Source: Frigoribacterium faeni
GTDB taxonomy: Bacteria; Actinomycetota; Actinomycetes; Actinomycetales; Microbacteriaceae
Assembly: GCF_007988805.1 (NCBI RefSeq)
Contig: NZ_BJUV01000018.1
Span: 1 to 64,000, forward strand
Reading direction: 5' to 3'
Length of the DNA: 64,000 nucleotides
Positions 41,028-49,456 of this stretch are shown piece after piece (position 1 is the stretch's first letter; every line of letters begins with the position of its first letter). The notes under the pieces were generated by a model. That model saw only the letters and a list, made by a program, of their open reading frames with translations, was not told the DNA's origin and did not search any database. Position numbers and translations under genes: made by a program.

Positions 41028-43577
41028 TCAGAAGAGGACCACCACGATGCTGAAGCCGCCGCTCGAGCCCTTGAGCTGCGCGTCGCCGCCGTACTCGCTG
41101 GTCAGCAGGTGGAGGCCGCGCCCGAGCTTGCCGAGGTCGACCGAGGCCCTGCCCTCGTCGTCGACCGTCGCGGTGCCCACCGGGCGTCCGTTGTCTCGCA
41201 CGGTGACGGTGCCGGTCGGCGCGATCGCGCCCGAGACGGTCGCCGTGTAGCTCACCGGCCAGCGCGAGGTCGTGACCAGCGTGGAGGCCGAGCCCCGCAC
41301 CGACGACGCGAGCTTGTCGACGGTGACCGACGACGACGTCGCCGACGCCTCGGTGAAGCCCTCGGCCGACGCCGTGACCGTCACGGCGATCGAGCGACCG
41401 GCGTCGGCGGTCGCGAGACGGTAGCGGGCGGAGGTGGCCCCGGCGATGGCCTCGCCGTCACGCGTCCACTGGTAGGCGCGGGTGACGTCGTCGACGCTCC
41501 ACGTGCCTCCGTCGGTGCGCACCGTCTGGCCGACGACCGCCTTGCCGCTGATCGACGGCGCGGTGACGCTCTCGATCGGCGGGACGACGGTCTCGGCGAT
41601 CTCGATCGGCACCGAGATGCTCGTCGCGGTGCCGGAGACCGCGAGCGTCAGCTGCTGCGTGCCCGCCTCGAGACCCTCGGGCACGGTGACGCTCAGCGTG
41701 GCGCGACCCTGCTCGTCGGTCGCGGTGACGATGGTGCCGTCGATCGCGGCGGACCCGACCTCGGTGTCGCCGAACGACGCCGTCACGGTGCCGCTGGTGG
41801 GACCGCCGTTGCTGAACAGCAGCGACGAGAGGCCGAGCGAGAGGGTGTCGCCGGCCGCGAAGCCGCCTTCGGGGGCCGTCGGCAGGGTGACGCCGACGGC
41901 GCGCTGGGCGAAGTCGGGCGAGACGACCGGGTTGGCGGCGAAGTAGTCGACCTGGCTCTGCAGGTCGACCTTGCCGCTGTCGGCCTTCGACGAGGCGCCG
42001 TTCAGAGCCGTGAAGTTGTCCCCGCCGGCGGCGAGGAACGAGTTGACGGCGACCTTGTAGCTGGCGGCCTCGTCGAGAGGAGCGCCGTCGAACGTGATCT
42101 GGCCGATGCGCGATCCGGCCGCGGCGGTCGGGTCGTAGGTGTAGGTCAGGCCCTTCGAGACGCCGAGCTTGAGGAACGGCCGCGACGATCCGGCCGGCTG
42201 CCACTGCTGCTCGAGGGTCTGGCGGATCTGCGCCCCGGTCAGGGTCGAGACCACGAGCGTGTTGGCGAAGGGCTGGACGGCGGCGGCCTCCTGGAAGGTG
42301 ACGCGACCATCGGGGTCGACGGCGGTGTCGCCGCTCGACGCGTAGCGCAGGTCGGCGCGCAGGCCGCCCGGGTTCATGAACGCGATCTGGGCGCCGTTCT
42401 CCGTCGTGGCCGCGAGCTGGGCGTCGGCGACGAGGTTGCCGAGGGCGGACTCGCCGCCCCGGTTCTCGCTGCCGTCGAGCTGCTTCGCGCGGAGGACGTC
42501 GGCCGTGATCGTGCCGACGGGCTTACGGCCCTCCACGGCGGCGACCGCGGTGGCGTCGGCGACGATCGTCGCGACGGCGGGATCGGGCGTGGCCGACTGG
42601 TAGAGCGGGACGAGCCCGCCGGTGACGGTCGCGTCGTCGGTCGCGTCGTCGTAGGTCACCGTCAGGTGGCTCAGGTTCGCGCCGTAGCTGCCGGTCTGGA
42701 TGACCGGGCGGGGCTCGGTGCCGCCGGTGGGCACGATGTCCTCGAAGTCGTAGGTCTGGTGCGTGTGCGCCGAGAGGATCGCGTCCACCTCGGGCGTGAC
42801 GTTCTTGGCGATGTTCGCGAACTCGCCGTCGCCGGTCGCGTCGGCCTCGAGGGCGGTCGAGTTGCCCTCGTGCACGAGCAGCACGATCACGTCCGCCTCG
42901 CCGTTCTCGGCCGTGTCGACGCCGTCGGTGAGCTCGTCCGCCGCCGCGTTGACCGAGTCGACGATGTCGCCGAACTCGAGCCCCTCGATGCCGGCCGGGC
43001 TCACGAGCTCCGGCATGAGCTCGGTGATGGCGCCGATGAACCCGACCTTGACTCCGCTGACGTCCTCGACGTAGTAGGGGTCGTAGACCGGCTCGCCCGT
43101 GGCGCTGTCGAGGATGTTCGAGCTGACGTACGGGAAGTCGCTGTTCGGCACGACCCGGTCGTCGAAGTCGTCTCGCCCCTTGTCGAACTCGTGGTTGCCC
43201 GGCGTGCTGACGTCCAGGCCCATCGAGTTGAGCGCGTCGAGCGTGGGCTGGTCGTCCTGGATGAACGACGTGAAGGTCGACGCCCCGATGTTGTCGCCGG
43301 ACGAGACGAAGAGGGTGTTCGGGTTCGCGGCCCGGAACTGGTTGACCTTCCCGGCCATGACGGCCGCACCGGCCGTCGGGCTGGTCTCCTGTGCGAGACG
43401 CCCGTGGAAGTCGTTGATGCCGAGGATGTCGATCGTGGTCGTGGCGGCCTGGGCCGGTGCGGCGACGAGAGTGCCGAGCCCGAGGGCCGCGACGGTGGCG
43501 CCGACGAGGGCGAGACGGCGGACGCGACGCCCGCCTCCGTGACCGGTGTTCTGTGAGGACGGGGGGCTTGTGCGCAT
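41028..43577 (-). CDS. Secreted bifunctional UshA-like 5'-nucleotidase with Ig-like repeats
   Basis: 849 residues. A long Tat/Sec-like signal peptide (RRVRRLALVGATVAALGLGTL) ends near AQAA (about 45). The metallophosphatase domain has GINDFHGRL (about 53), SSGDNIG, GNHEFDKG (about 129) and HTHQ (about 250). A 5'-nucleotidase C-terminal domain (about 320-520) contains MNPGGLRADL and AAGGDNF. Two beta-sandwich Ig-like domains (about 655-750 and 755-845) follow. It dephosphorylates extracellular nucleotides for phosphate and nucleoside scavenging. There is no wall anchor, so it is probably secreted or non-covalently attached. Confidence 0.92.
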   Translation of the reverse strand: MRTSPPSSQNTGHGGGRRVRRLALVGATVAALGLGTLVAAPAQAATTTIDILGINDFHGRLAQETSPTAGAAVMAGKVNQFRAANPNTLFVSSGDNIGASTFTSFIQDDQPTLDALNSMGLDVSTPGNHEFDKGRDDFDDRVVPNSDFPYVSSNILDSATGEPVYDPYYVEDVSGVKVGFIGAITELMPELVSPAGIEGLEFGDIVDSVNAAADELTDGVDTAENGEADVIVLLVHEGNSTALEADATGDGEFANIAKNVTPEVDAILSAHTHQTYDFEDIVPTGGTEPRPVIQTGSYGANLSHLTVTYDDATDDATVTGGLVPLYQSATPDPAVATIVADATAVAAVEGRKPVGTITADVLRAKQLDGSENRGGESALGNLVADAQLAATTENGAQIAFMNPGGLRADLRYASSGDTAVDPDGRVTFQEAAAVQPFANTLVVSTLTGAQIRQTLEQQWQPAGSSRPFLKLGVSKGLTYTYDPTAAAGSRIGQITFDGAPLDEAASYKVAVNSFLAAGGDNFTALNGASSKADSGKVDLQSQVDYFAANPVVSPDFAQRAVGVTLPTAPEGGFAAGDTLSLGLSSLLFSNGGPTSGTVTASFGDTEVGSAAIDGTIVTATDEQGRATLSVTVPEGLEAGTQQLTLAVSGTATSISVPIEIAETVVPPIESVTAPSISGKAVVGQTVRTDGGTWSVDDVTRAYQWTRDGEAIAGATSARYRLATADAGRSIAVTVTASAEGFTEASATSSSVTVDKLASSVRGSASTLVTTSRWPVSYTATVSGAIAPTGTVTVRDNGRPVGTATVDDEGRASVDLGKLGRGLHLLTSEYGGDAQLKGSSGGFSIVVVLF

Positions 43578-43805
43578 GGGCGTCTGTGCTCCTGGTACGA
43601 CGGGATCGGGGTGGTCGCCACCCGCGAACGGGGGCCGACCACGCGAGCCTAGGTTTCCGCTGTGCATCCGGCAAGCATCCGCCGTCGATCGTCACGAGTT
43701 GTTCACGAACGGGCGCCTGGGGAGGGACGGTCGACGCCCGGCAGGCGCCGCCGACGACCGGGATAGGCTGGAGCGTCCGCCGATCGAGACCCCGGAGGTG
43801 CCCGC

Positions 43806-44759
43806 GTGACCACCGCCCGTCGCAGTCTGGCCGTGCTCGGCTCGCCGATCGGGCACTCGCTGTCGCCGACCCTCCACGCGGCCGCCTACGAGACCCTCGG
43901 CCTCCCGTTCGACTACGGCCGCGCCGAGGTCGAGTCGGGGTCGCTCGCCGGCTTCGTCGACTCGCTCGACCCGAGCTGGCTGGGTCTCAGCCTGACGATG
44001 CCGCTCAAGCGCGAGGTCCTCCCCCTGCTCGACACCGTGTCGCCGCTGGCGAGCCGCCTCGGCGTCGCCAACACGGTCGTGTTCGACGCCGAGGGGCGAC
44101 GCCACGGACACAACACCGACGTCGACGGCATCGTGCGCTCGGTCGAGCTGCGGCACGACGCGCGTCCGACCGCGGCGACGATCCTCGGCGGCGGCGCGAC
44201 CGCCGCCTCCGCGCTCTTCTCGGCCTGGCGGCTCGGCGCCCGCTCGATCTCGATCCGGCTGCGCGACCCCCGACGCGCGGGCGACCTCACCGCTCTCGCC
44301 GCCGACCTCGGCGTCGAGGTCGACGTGGCGCCGCTCGACGAGCTCGCCTCCTCGGAACCCCTCGACTTCGTCGTCAGCACGCTCCCCGGCGGCGCGGCCG
44401 ACGATCTGCCGATCCGACCGCGCGACGCCGACTCCGTCCTCGTCGACGTCGCCTACGAACCCTGGCCGACCCGCCTCGCCTCCCGCTGGGCCGACGGGGG
44501 CGGCATCGTGCTCAGCGGTCTCGACATGCTCGTCGAGCAGGCGCTCTCGCAGGTGCTGCTCTTCCGCGCGGGCGCCACGGCCGGCGCCACGGCAACGGTC
44601 GGTGACGACGGCGACGGCGACGCCCCGCTCGACGAGACGCGGGACGCGGTGCGGGTGCGCGAGGCGATGCGTCGCGCGGTGGGCCTCGCGGATCGGCCGA
44701 CCCGCGCCTCCTCGACCCGCGCCTCCTCGACCCCGGTCGGCGGGGGGACGCCCTCGTGA
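43806..44759 (+). CDS. aroE: Shikimate dehydrogenase
   Basis: 317 residues. The shikimate-binding N-terminal motif GSPIGHSLSPTLHAAAYETLG (about 12-32), catalytic Lys in MPLKREV (about 65), NTVVFDAEG with HNTDVDG (about 88-107) and the NADP loop ILGGGATAASAL (about 122) identify AroE, which reduces 3-dehydroshikimate. An unusual C-terminal extension of about 50 residues is Asp/Ala-rich and ends RPTRASSTRASSTPVGG, encoded by duplicated genomic words. GTG 43806 has GGAGGTG upstream and the stop overlaps aroD (GTGA). Confidence 0.93.
   Translation: MTTARRSLAVLGSPIGHSLSPTLHAAAYETLGLPFDYGRAEVESGSLAGFVDSLDPSWLGLSLTMPLKREVLPLLDTVSPLASRLGVANTVVFDAEGRRHGHNTDVDGIVRSVELRHDARPTAATILGGGATAASALFSAWRLGARSISIRLRDPRRAGDLTALAADLGVEVDVAPLDELASSEPLDFVVSTLPGGAADDLPIRPRDADSVLVDVAYEPWPTRLASRWADGGGIVLSGLDMLVEQALSQVLLFRAGATAGATATVGDDGDGDAPLDETRDAVRVREAMRRAVGLADRPTRASSTRASSTPVGGGTPS
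44699..44728. repeat. Tandem GACCCGCGCCTCCTC 15-bp duplication inside aroE
   Basis: Copies at 44699-44713 and 44714-44728 encode TRASS twice in the disordered AroE tail. It is the core of the dispersed word at 5063, 32750 and 36325, here caught inside a coding sequence. Confidence 0.85.
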
Positions 44760-45529
44760 TCCCCACCCCGCAGCCGGTGACCCTGCGATCGGTCGTGCTC
44801 GGCGACGGCCGACCCGCCGTCTGCGTGCCGCTGACCGGACGGACCGAGGAGGCGCTGGTCGCCACCGCGGCCGCTCTCCCCCGCGACGCGTACGACCTCG
44901 TCGAGCTGCGCCTCGACTGGCTCACGGCCGTCGACGACACGGCCCAGGCCACGGCCGCGGTCGTCGCCGTCCGGACGGCCCTGCCCGACGACGTCCCGCT
45001 GATCGCGACCTTCCGCACCAAGCAGGAGGGCGGGGAGCGCGACATCACCCCCGACGACTACGGACTGCTGCTCCGCGCCCTGGTCGGCACCGGAGCCGTC
45101 GACGCCCTCGACGTCGAGATGTTCACCCAGCCCGACGTGCTCGAGACCGTCGTCGACGCCGCCCACGCGGCCGGCGTCGCCGTGGTGATGTCGTCGCATG
45201 ACTTCGAGGCGACCCCCGCTCGAGCCGAGATCGTCTCGCGCCTGGTGCAGCAGCAGGAGCTCGGCGCCGACGTGGTCAAGCTGGCGGCCATGCCCCGGTC
45301 CGCGGACGACGTGCTGACGCTCCTCGCGGCCACCGCCGAGTTCCGGTCGGGTGCCGGGCTCGTGCCGGCGATCACGATGTCGATGGGGCCGCTCGGCGCG
45401 GTCTCGCGCGTGGCGGGCGAGACGTTCGGGTCGTGCCTCAGCTTCGGCACGGTCGGCGACGCCAGCGCCCCGGGACAGCTCGACGCGGCCGGGCTGCGCG
45501 CGGCGCTGGGGCTGCTGCACGGGGACTGA
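44756..45529 (+). CDS. aroD: 3-dehydroquinate dehydratase, type I
   Basis: 257 residues, type I Schiff-base TIM barrel. The catalytic His lies in VVMSSHDFEATP (about 142-153), and the Schiff-base Lys is in ADVVKLAAMP (about 170-179); VELRLDWL and TFRTKQEGG are conserved substrate-binding motifs. It converts 3-dehydroquinate to 3-dehydroshikimate, the step before AroE, and the two genes are translationally coupled by GTGA. Confidence 0.93.
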   Translation: MIPTPQPVTLRSVVLGDGRPAVCVPLTGRTEEALVATAAALPRDAYDLVELRLDWLTAVDDTAQATAAVVAVRTALPDDVPLIATFRTKQEGGERDITPDDYGLLLRALVGTGAVDALDVEMFTQPDVLETVVDAAHAAGVAVVMSSHDFEATPARAEIVSRLVQQQELGADVVKLAAMPRSADDVLTLLAATAEFRSGAGLVPAITMSMGPLGAVSRVAGETFGSCLSFGTVGDASAPGQLDAAGLRAALGLLHGD

Positions 45530-45904
45530 GCCGGCCGAGGCCCGGCCAGGACAGGCCCGGCCCGCGCGGTGCCGCCTCCGGGTTCGACCTGGTGCCGACC
45601 GACGCCGCGTGATGCCGCGTGATGCCGCGCGGAGGTGAGGGTCTCCGACGGGCCCGGCCGACGCTCCACCACCGGGAGACGAGCGACGGGCGTCGCTCAA
45701 CAGGAGTCGTCGGGCCGGGGTCCGTCGGAGCGTGACGACCCTATCCCGAGCCCCGGCGGCCCGTAAAGCACCCCGAGCGTGACGGGATCGACGCGCCGTG
45801 CGTACTGTGGGCCTCCGACAGCATCCGGCCAGGCCGGTCGTGCCCGGCTCCGGCCGGTCGGGGCCGCGACGACTCCTGACGGGCGCCCCAACGAAGGAGA
45901 ACCC
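45530..45904. other. Intergenic region of 375 bp
   Basis: No gene is visible. It holds a GGCCGAGGCCCGGCC hairpin just after aroD, a short direct repeat (ATGCCGCGTG twice near 45612-45632) and the leader of the downstream small membrane-protein gene, with GAAGGAGAAC (45894-45903). Confidence 0.55.
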
Positions 45905-46165
45905 ATGAGCATCGGCGGCGGAATCGCCTTGATCGTGATCGGCGCGATCCTCGCGTTCGCACTCGAGTTCCAGGTGGCCGGGATCGACATCCGGCTGATC
46001 GGCTACATCCTCATCGCAGCGGGGGTCGTCGTGACCCTGCTCGGCATCGTGTTCCTCACCCGGCGCCGCCAGGTCACCTCGACCTCGCGCACGGCCGTCG
46101 ACCCGACCAGCGGCGAGCAGGTCACGCGCCGCTCCACCCAGGACGGCGGCGGCCCGATCGTCTGA
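45905..46165 (+). CDS. DUF6458-like small membrane protein
   Basis: 86 residues, starting MSIGGGIALIVIGAILAFAL, with two membrane helices (about 4-22 and 32-52) and a hydrophilic tail with TSSEQ-type sequence. Matches the short actinobacterial DUF6458 group, whose function is unknown. A strong AAGGAGAA site precedes the ATG. Confidence 0.8.
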   Translation: MSIGGGIALIVIGAILAFALEFQVAGIDIRLIGYILIAAGVVVTLLGIVFLTRRRQVTSTSRTAVDPTSGEQVTRRSTQDGGGPIV

Positions 46166-46256
46166 TCGGCCACCCTCGCGTCGGCCCCGTCGCCCTGCCT
46201 CCCCGGCCGGGCACGGGGCCGTCGTCATGCCGCGGGCCCTCTCCCCGGCCAGGTAG

Positions 46257-46401
46257 GTCGACCGCAGGCCTCAGGCCGAGCCCGTCGACCGCAGGCTTCC
46301 GGCCAGGCCCGTCGACCACGGGTCTCAGGCCGGGCCCGTCGACCGCAGGCCGCAGGCCGGGCCCGTCGACCGCAGGCCTCAGGCCTCAGGCCTCAGGCCT
46401 C
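46257..46401. repeat. 27-bp tandem repeats plus 7-bp repeats beyond the sbcC stop
   Basis: Four 27-bp units begin GTCGACC at 46257, 46284, 46311 and 46338, and a truncated fifth begins at 46365. They merge into four copies of AGGCCTC (46374-46401). The sbcC stop (46400-46402) lies in the last of these, and GTCGACCGCAGG recurs in its final coding bases (46413-46424), so the array seems to have grown from the gene's 3' end. Confidence 0.9.
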
Positions 46402-49400
46402 AGGCAACGACGGTCGACCGCAGGGTGGACGAGCCGTCGGGCAGGCGCCGCACCTCAATGCGATCGGCGATGCGCTGCTTGAGTTCGTCGACGTGGCTGA
46501 CGATCCCGACGACGCGGCCCGAGGCGGAGAGCCGACCGAGCTCGGTCATGACCGCGTCGAGGGTCGCGGGGTCGAGCGAGCCGAACCCCTCGTCGACGAA
46601 CAGGGTGCCGAGCTCGAGGCCGCCGGCCTCGGCCTGCACGACGTCGGCCAGGCCGAGGGCGAGGCTGAGCGAGGCGTAGAAGGTCTCGCCGCCCGAGAAG
46701 CTGCCCGGGTCGCGCGTGCTGTCGGTGGCGTGGTCGCGGATCGCGAGCGCGAGACCGGTCTTGCGGGATCGCGAGCCCGACTCGCGTTCGTCCGACGACT
46801 GCAGCTCGTAGCGGCCGCTCGACATCACCGAGAGCCGGGCGTTGGCGGCCGCGACGACGTCGTCGAAGCGCCGCAGCAGCACGTAGGTGCCGAGCGTGAC
46901 GCCCTTGACGTTGACGGCCGTGGAGGCGCTGGCCAGATCCGCCATCCGCACGATCGCGCGGGCGTCGCGTGACGCGGCGTCGCCGACCGCCGAGGCTGCG
47001 GTGAGCGCGGCCAGGGCGGCGGTGGACCGACTCGCGCGCTCCTCCGCTCGGGCCGCCGCCGCGGCGATCTCGGCGTGCGTCGCCTCGGCGGCGGCGACGC
47101 GCGACTCGGCGTGCTCGACGTCCGGGGTCTCGTCTCCGGTGAGCGCGGCGATCTCGGGTTCCACCAGGCCCGCCGTGACGACCGCGCGCTCGCGGTCGTG
47201 GGCGGCGACGAGCGCGTCGAGTCGGGCCAGCTCGGCGGGTTCGAGCGTGGCGACGGCGACCTCGTCGACCGTGGTGAAGCCGGCAGCGGAGAGGGCTGCG
47301 TCGAGGTCGGCGCGGCGGGTGGCCGCCGCATCGGCCGCGGCCGCGTCGGCGTCGAACGCGTCGACCAGCCGACGCGCGTCGCCGAGCCGCCGCGTGACGT
47401 CGGCGACGAGCGCGGCGACGGTCTCGGCTCGTCCGTCGAGGTGCTGCGCCACGGTCGCGGCGTCGTCGTCGAGTCGGCGGCGGTCGCTCTCGGCCCGCTC
47501 GCGCGCGGTGGCGAGCGACAGCCGCTCGGCCGCGACGGCCGCGCGCAGTCGGTCGGTGTCGGCGTCGTGTCGCTCGAGGGCCTCCTCGGCGTGGGCTCGC
47601 GCCGTCACCGCCTCGTGGGCTGCGGCCAGGTGCGCCCGGGCGGCCTCGAGCTCGGCGCCGACGGTCTCGGGCGTGACGCCGTCGAGCTCCGCCGCCCGCT
47701 CGTCGCGACGGTCGAGGGCGACCGAGCGCCGGGACGCCGCCGCCGCGAGGTCGTTCTCCCGGCGGGCGCGGTCGTCGGACGCGCGGTCGACGAGCTCGTC
47801 GTCGGGGTGGTCGGCCGTGGTCGCGGCGAGGTGGGGGTGCACGGTCGAGCCGCAGACGGGACAGGGGTCGTCGTCGCCGAGCGTCGCGGCCAGCTCGCCG
47901 GCCATGCCCGTGATCTTCCGGCGACGCAGGTCGCTCTCGAGCGCGGCCGCCTCGAGCGCCACCCGGGTGGCGGCGTGCAGCTCCTCGGTCGCGCTCTCGA
48001 GCGCGTCCTCACGTCGGGCGAGGTCGTCGAGTCGCTCGCGACGGCGCGTCGCGTCGGCGAGCGCCGCCTCGGCCGGGGCGACGGCGGCGGACTCGCTCAG
48101 GGCGGTGAGGGCCGCGACCAGGCCGACCCGCGCCTCCGGACGCGCGTCGAGGGCCCGGTCGAGTTCGACGATCCGGTCGGTCGCCGCGTCGAGCCGCTCG
48201 TCGGCGACCTCGAGGGCGGCGACGCGGTCGGGCAGCCCCTTCTCGAGGCGGGCCACGTCGGTCAGGGCGCCGAGCTCGCCGGTGAGCGAGTCGCGCCGGG
48301 CGGCGGCGGTGTCGCGGGCCGCCTCCGCGGCGGCCTGGGCGAGCTCGGGGGCGCCGTCCGTCGCGAGCGCGACCCGCACCTGCTCGGTCGTGGTCGCCCG
48401 CCGTTCGTCGGCACGACGCGACCCGTCGATCGCGGCGAGCACCGAGGAGGCGCGGCGCGCGTCGTCGAGACGCGCCCGCCCCGTGCGCACCTCGGCCTCG
48501 GCCTCGCGCACCGCCGTGTCGCGTGCCGTCAGAGTCGCCCGTCGGCCGAGGGCCCCCTGCAGCCGTCGCTGCTCGTCGAGCAGGAGGCGCGCCGCGTCGC
48601 GGTCGGCCCGGGCGGCGTCGCGACGGACGGCGAGGTCGGCGGCGTCGGCGACGAGCCCGGCGACGAGGTCGTCGAGACCGCCGCGACCGTCGAGCCCGGC
48701 CCCGCCGTCGAGGTCGGCGGCGCCATCGAGGTCGGCGGCGCGCCCGGCCGCCCGGGCCTCGGCGAAGACGTCGTCGTCGACCCCGGTGGCCTCGCGCAGC
48801 CGGCTCGTCGCGAGCTCGACCTCGCGCTCGGCCGCCGCGATCGACCGGTGGGCGGCCACGCGGCGGTCGACGAGCTGCGCGGTGGTCTTCTCGTAGATCT
48901 CGGTGCCGAACAGCGACTGCAGCACCTCCTTGCGCTTCTCGCCGGTCGATCGCAGGAACGCGGCGAACTCGCCCTGGGGCAGCACCACGGTCTGCACGAA
49001 CTGCTGCTTGGTGAGTCCGAGCACGCGTCCGATCTCGGCGCCGACCTCCTGTGCGCTGGTCGACACGACGGTGCCGTCGACGGCGTCGGGCGAGGTGAGC
49101 AGCACGAGGCTGACCGTCTGGTTCTGCGGGGTCGTGCCCGTGCCGCGTGTCTTGGGCCGCCGGTAGGCGGGCGTCCGTCGGATGCGGTGGATGCCCGCGG
49201 CGGTCTCGAAGACGACCTCGACGAAGGGCTCGACGGTGGCGGCCGCGTGGTGGCTCCGCAGCCGGTCGGGGCTCGACGTCGACCCGGCGAGCCCGCCGTA
49301 GAGCGCGAACACGACGGCGTCGATGATGGTCGACTTGCCGGACCCGGTGGGCCCTTCGAGCAGGAAGACGCCTGAGGCGCCGAGGGCCGCGAAGTCGATG

Positions 49401-49456
49401 CTGTGCTCGCCCGAGTAGGGCCCGATGGCGCGCAGGGTCAGCCGGTGCAGGATCAC
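46400..49456 (-). CDS. sbcC: Exonuclease subunit SbcC (Rad50-like ATPase)
   Basis: 1018 residues. Walker A LEGPTGSGKSTIID (about 33-46), long coiled-coil arms very rich in Ala, Arg and Glu, a central zinc hook CPVCG (about 530), signature FSGGETFYASLSLALGLADV and Walker B LFVDEGFGSLD near the C terminus. With SbcD it forms the Mre11-Rad50-like nuclease that removes hairpins and protein-blocked ends. GTG overlaps the sbcD stop (GTGA). The C-terminal codons border a tandem repeat array. Confidence 0.95.
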   Translation of the reverse strand: MILHRLTLRAIGPYSGEHSIDFAALGASGVFLLEGPTGSGKSTIIDAVVFALYGGLAGSTSSPDRLRSHHAAATVEPFVEVVFETAAGIHRIRRTPAYRRPKTRGTGTTPQNQTVSLVLLTSPDAVDGTVVSTSAQEVGAEIGRVLGLTKQQFVQTVVLPQGEFAAFLRSTGEKRKEVLQSLFGTEIYEKTTAQLVDRRVAAHRSIAAAEREVELATSRLREATGVDDDVFAEARAAGRAADLDGAADLDGGAGLDGRGGLDDLVAGLVADAADLAVRRDAARADRDAARLLLDEQRRLQGALGRRATLTARDTAVREAEAEVRTGRARLDDARRASSVLAAIDGSRRADERRATTTEQVRVALATDGAPELAQAAAEAARDTAAARRDSLTGELGALTDVARLEKGLPDRVAALEVADERLDAATDRIVELDRALDARPEARVGLVAALTALSESAAVAPAEAALADATRRRERLDDLARREDALESATEELHAATRVALEAAALESDLRRRKITGMAGELAATLGDDDPCPVCGSTVHPHLAATTADHPDDELVDRASDDRARRENDLAAAASRRSVALDRRDERAAELDGVTPETVGAELEAARAHLAAAHEAVTARAHAEEALERHDADTDRLRAAVAAERLSLATARERAESDRRRLDDDAATVAQHLDGRAETVAALVADVTRRLGDARRLVDAFDADAAAADAAATRRADLDAALSAAGFTTVDEVAVATLEPAELARLDALVAAHDRERAVVTAGLVEPEIAALTGDETPDVEHAESRVAAAEATHAEIAAAAARAEERASRSTAALAALTAASAVGDAASRDARAIVRMADLASASTAVNVKGVTLGTYVLLRRFDDVVAAANARLSVMSSGRYELQSSDERESGSRSRKTGLALAIRDHATDSTRDPGSFSGGETFYASLSLALGLADVVQAEAGGLELGTLFVDEGFGSLDPATLDAVMTELGRLSASGRVVGIVSHVDELKQRIADRIEVRRLPDGSSTLRSTVVA

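Noticed and set aside
45578-45600. tRNA T-loop-like sequence GGTTCGACC.
   Set aside because: The flanking bases do not pair into a T stem and no acceptor or anticodon arm follows. The GGTTCGA near 61790 fails in the same way.
46257-46401. Possible CRISPR-like array.
   Set aside because: Units are contiguous with no unique spacers, there is no leader, and no cas genes are in the window.
46887-48896. Long plus-strand frame of about 670 codons opposite sbcC.
   Set aside because: Ser/Ala/Arg-only composition; a mirror of high-GC coding sequence, with no motif or ribosome site.
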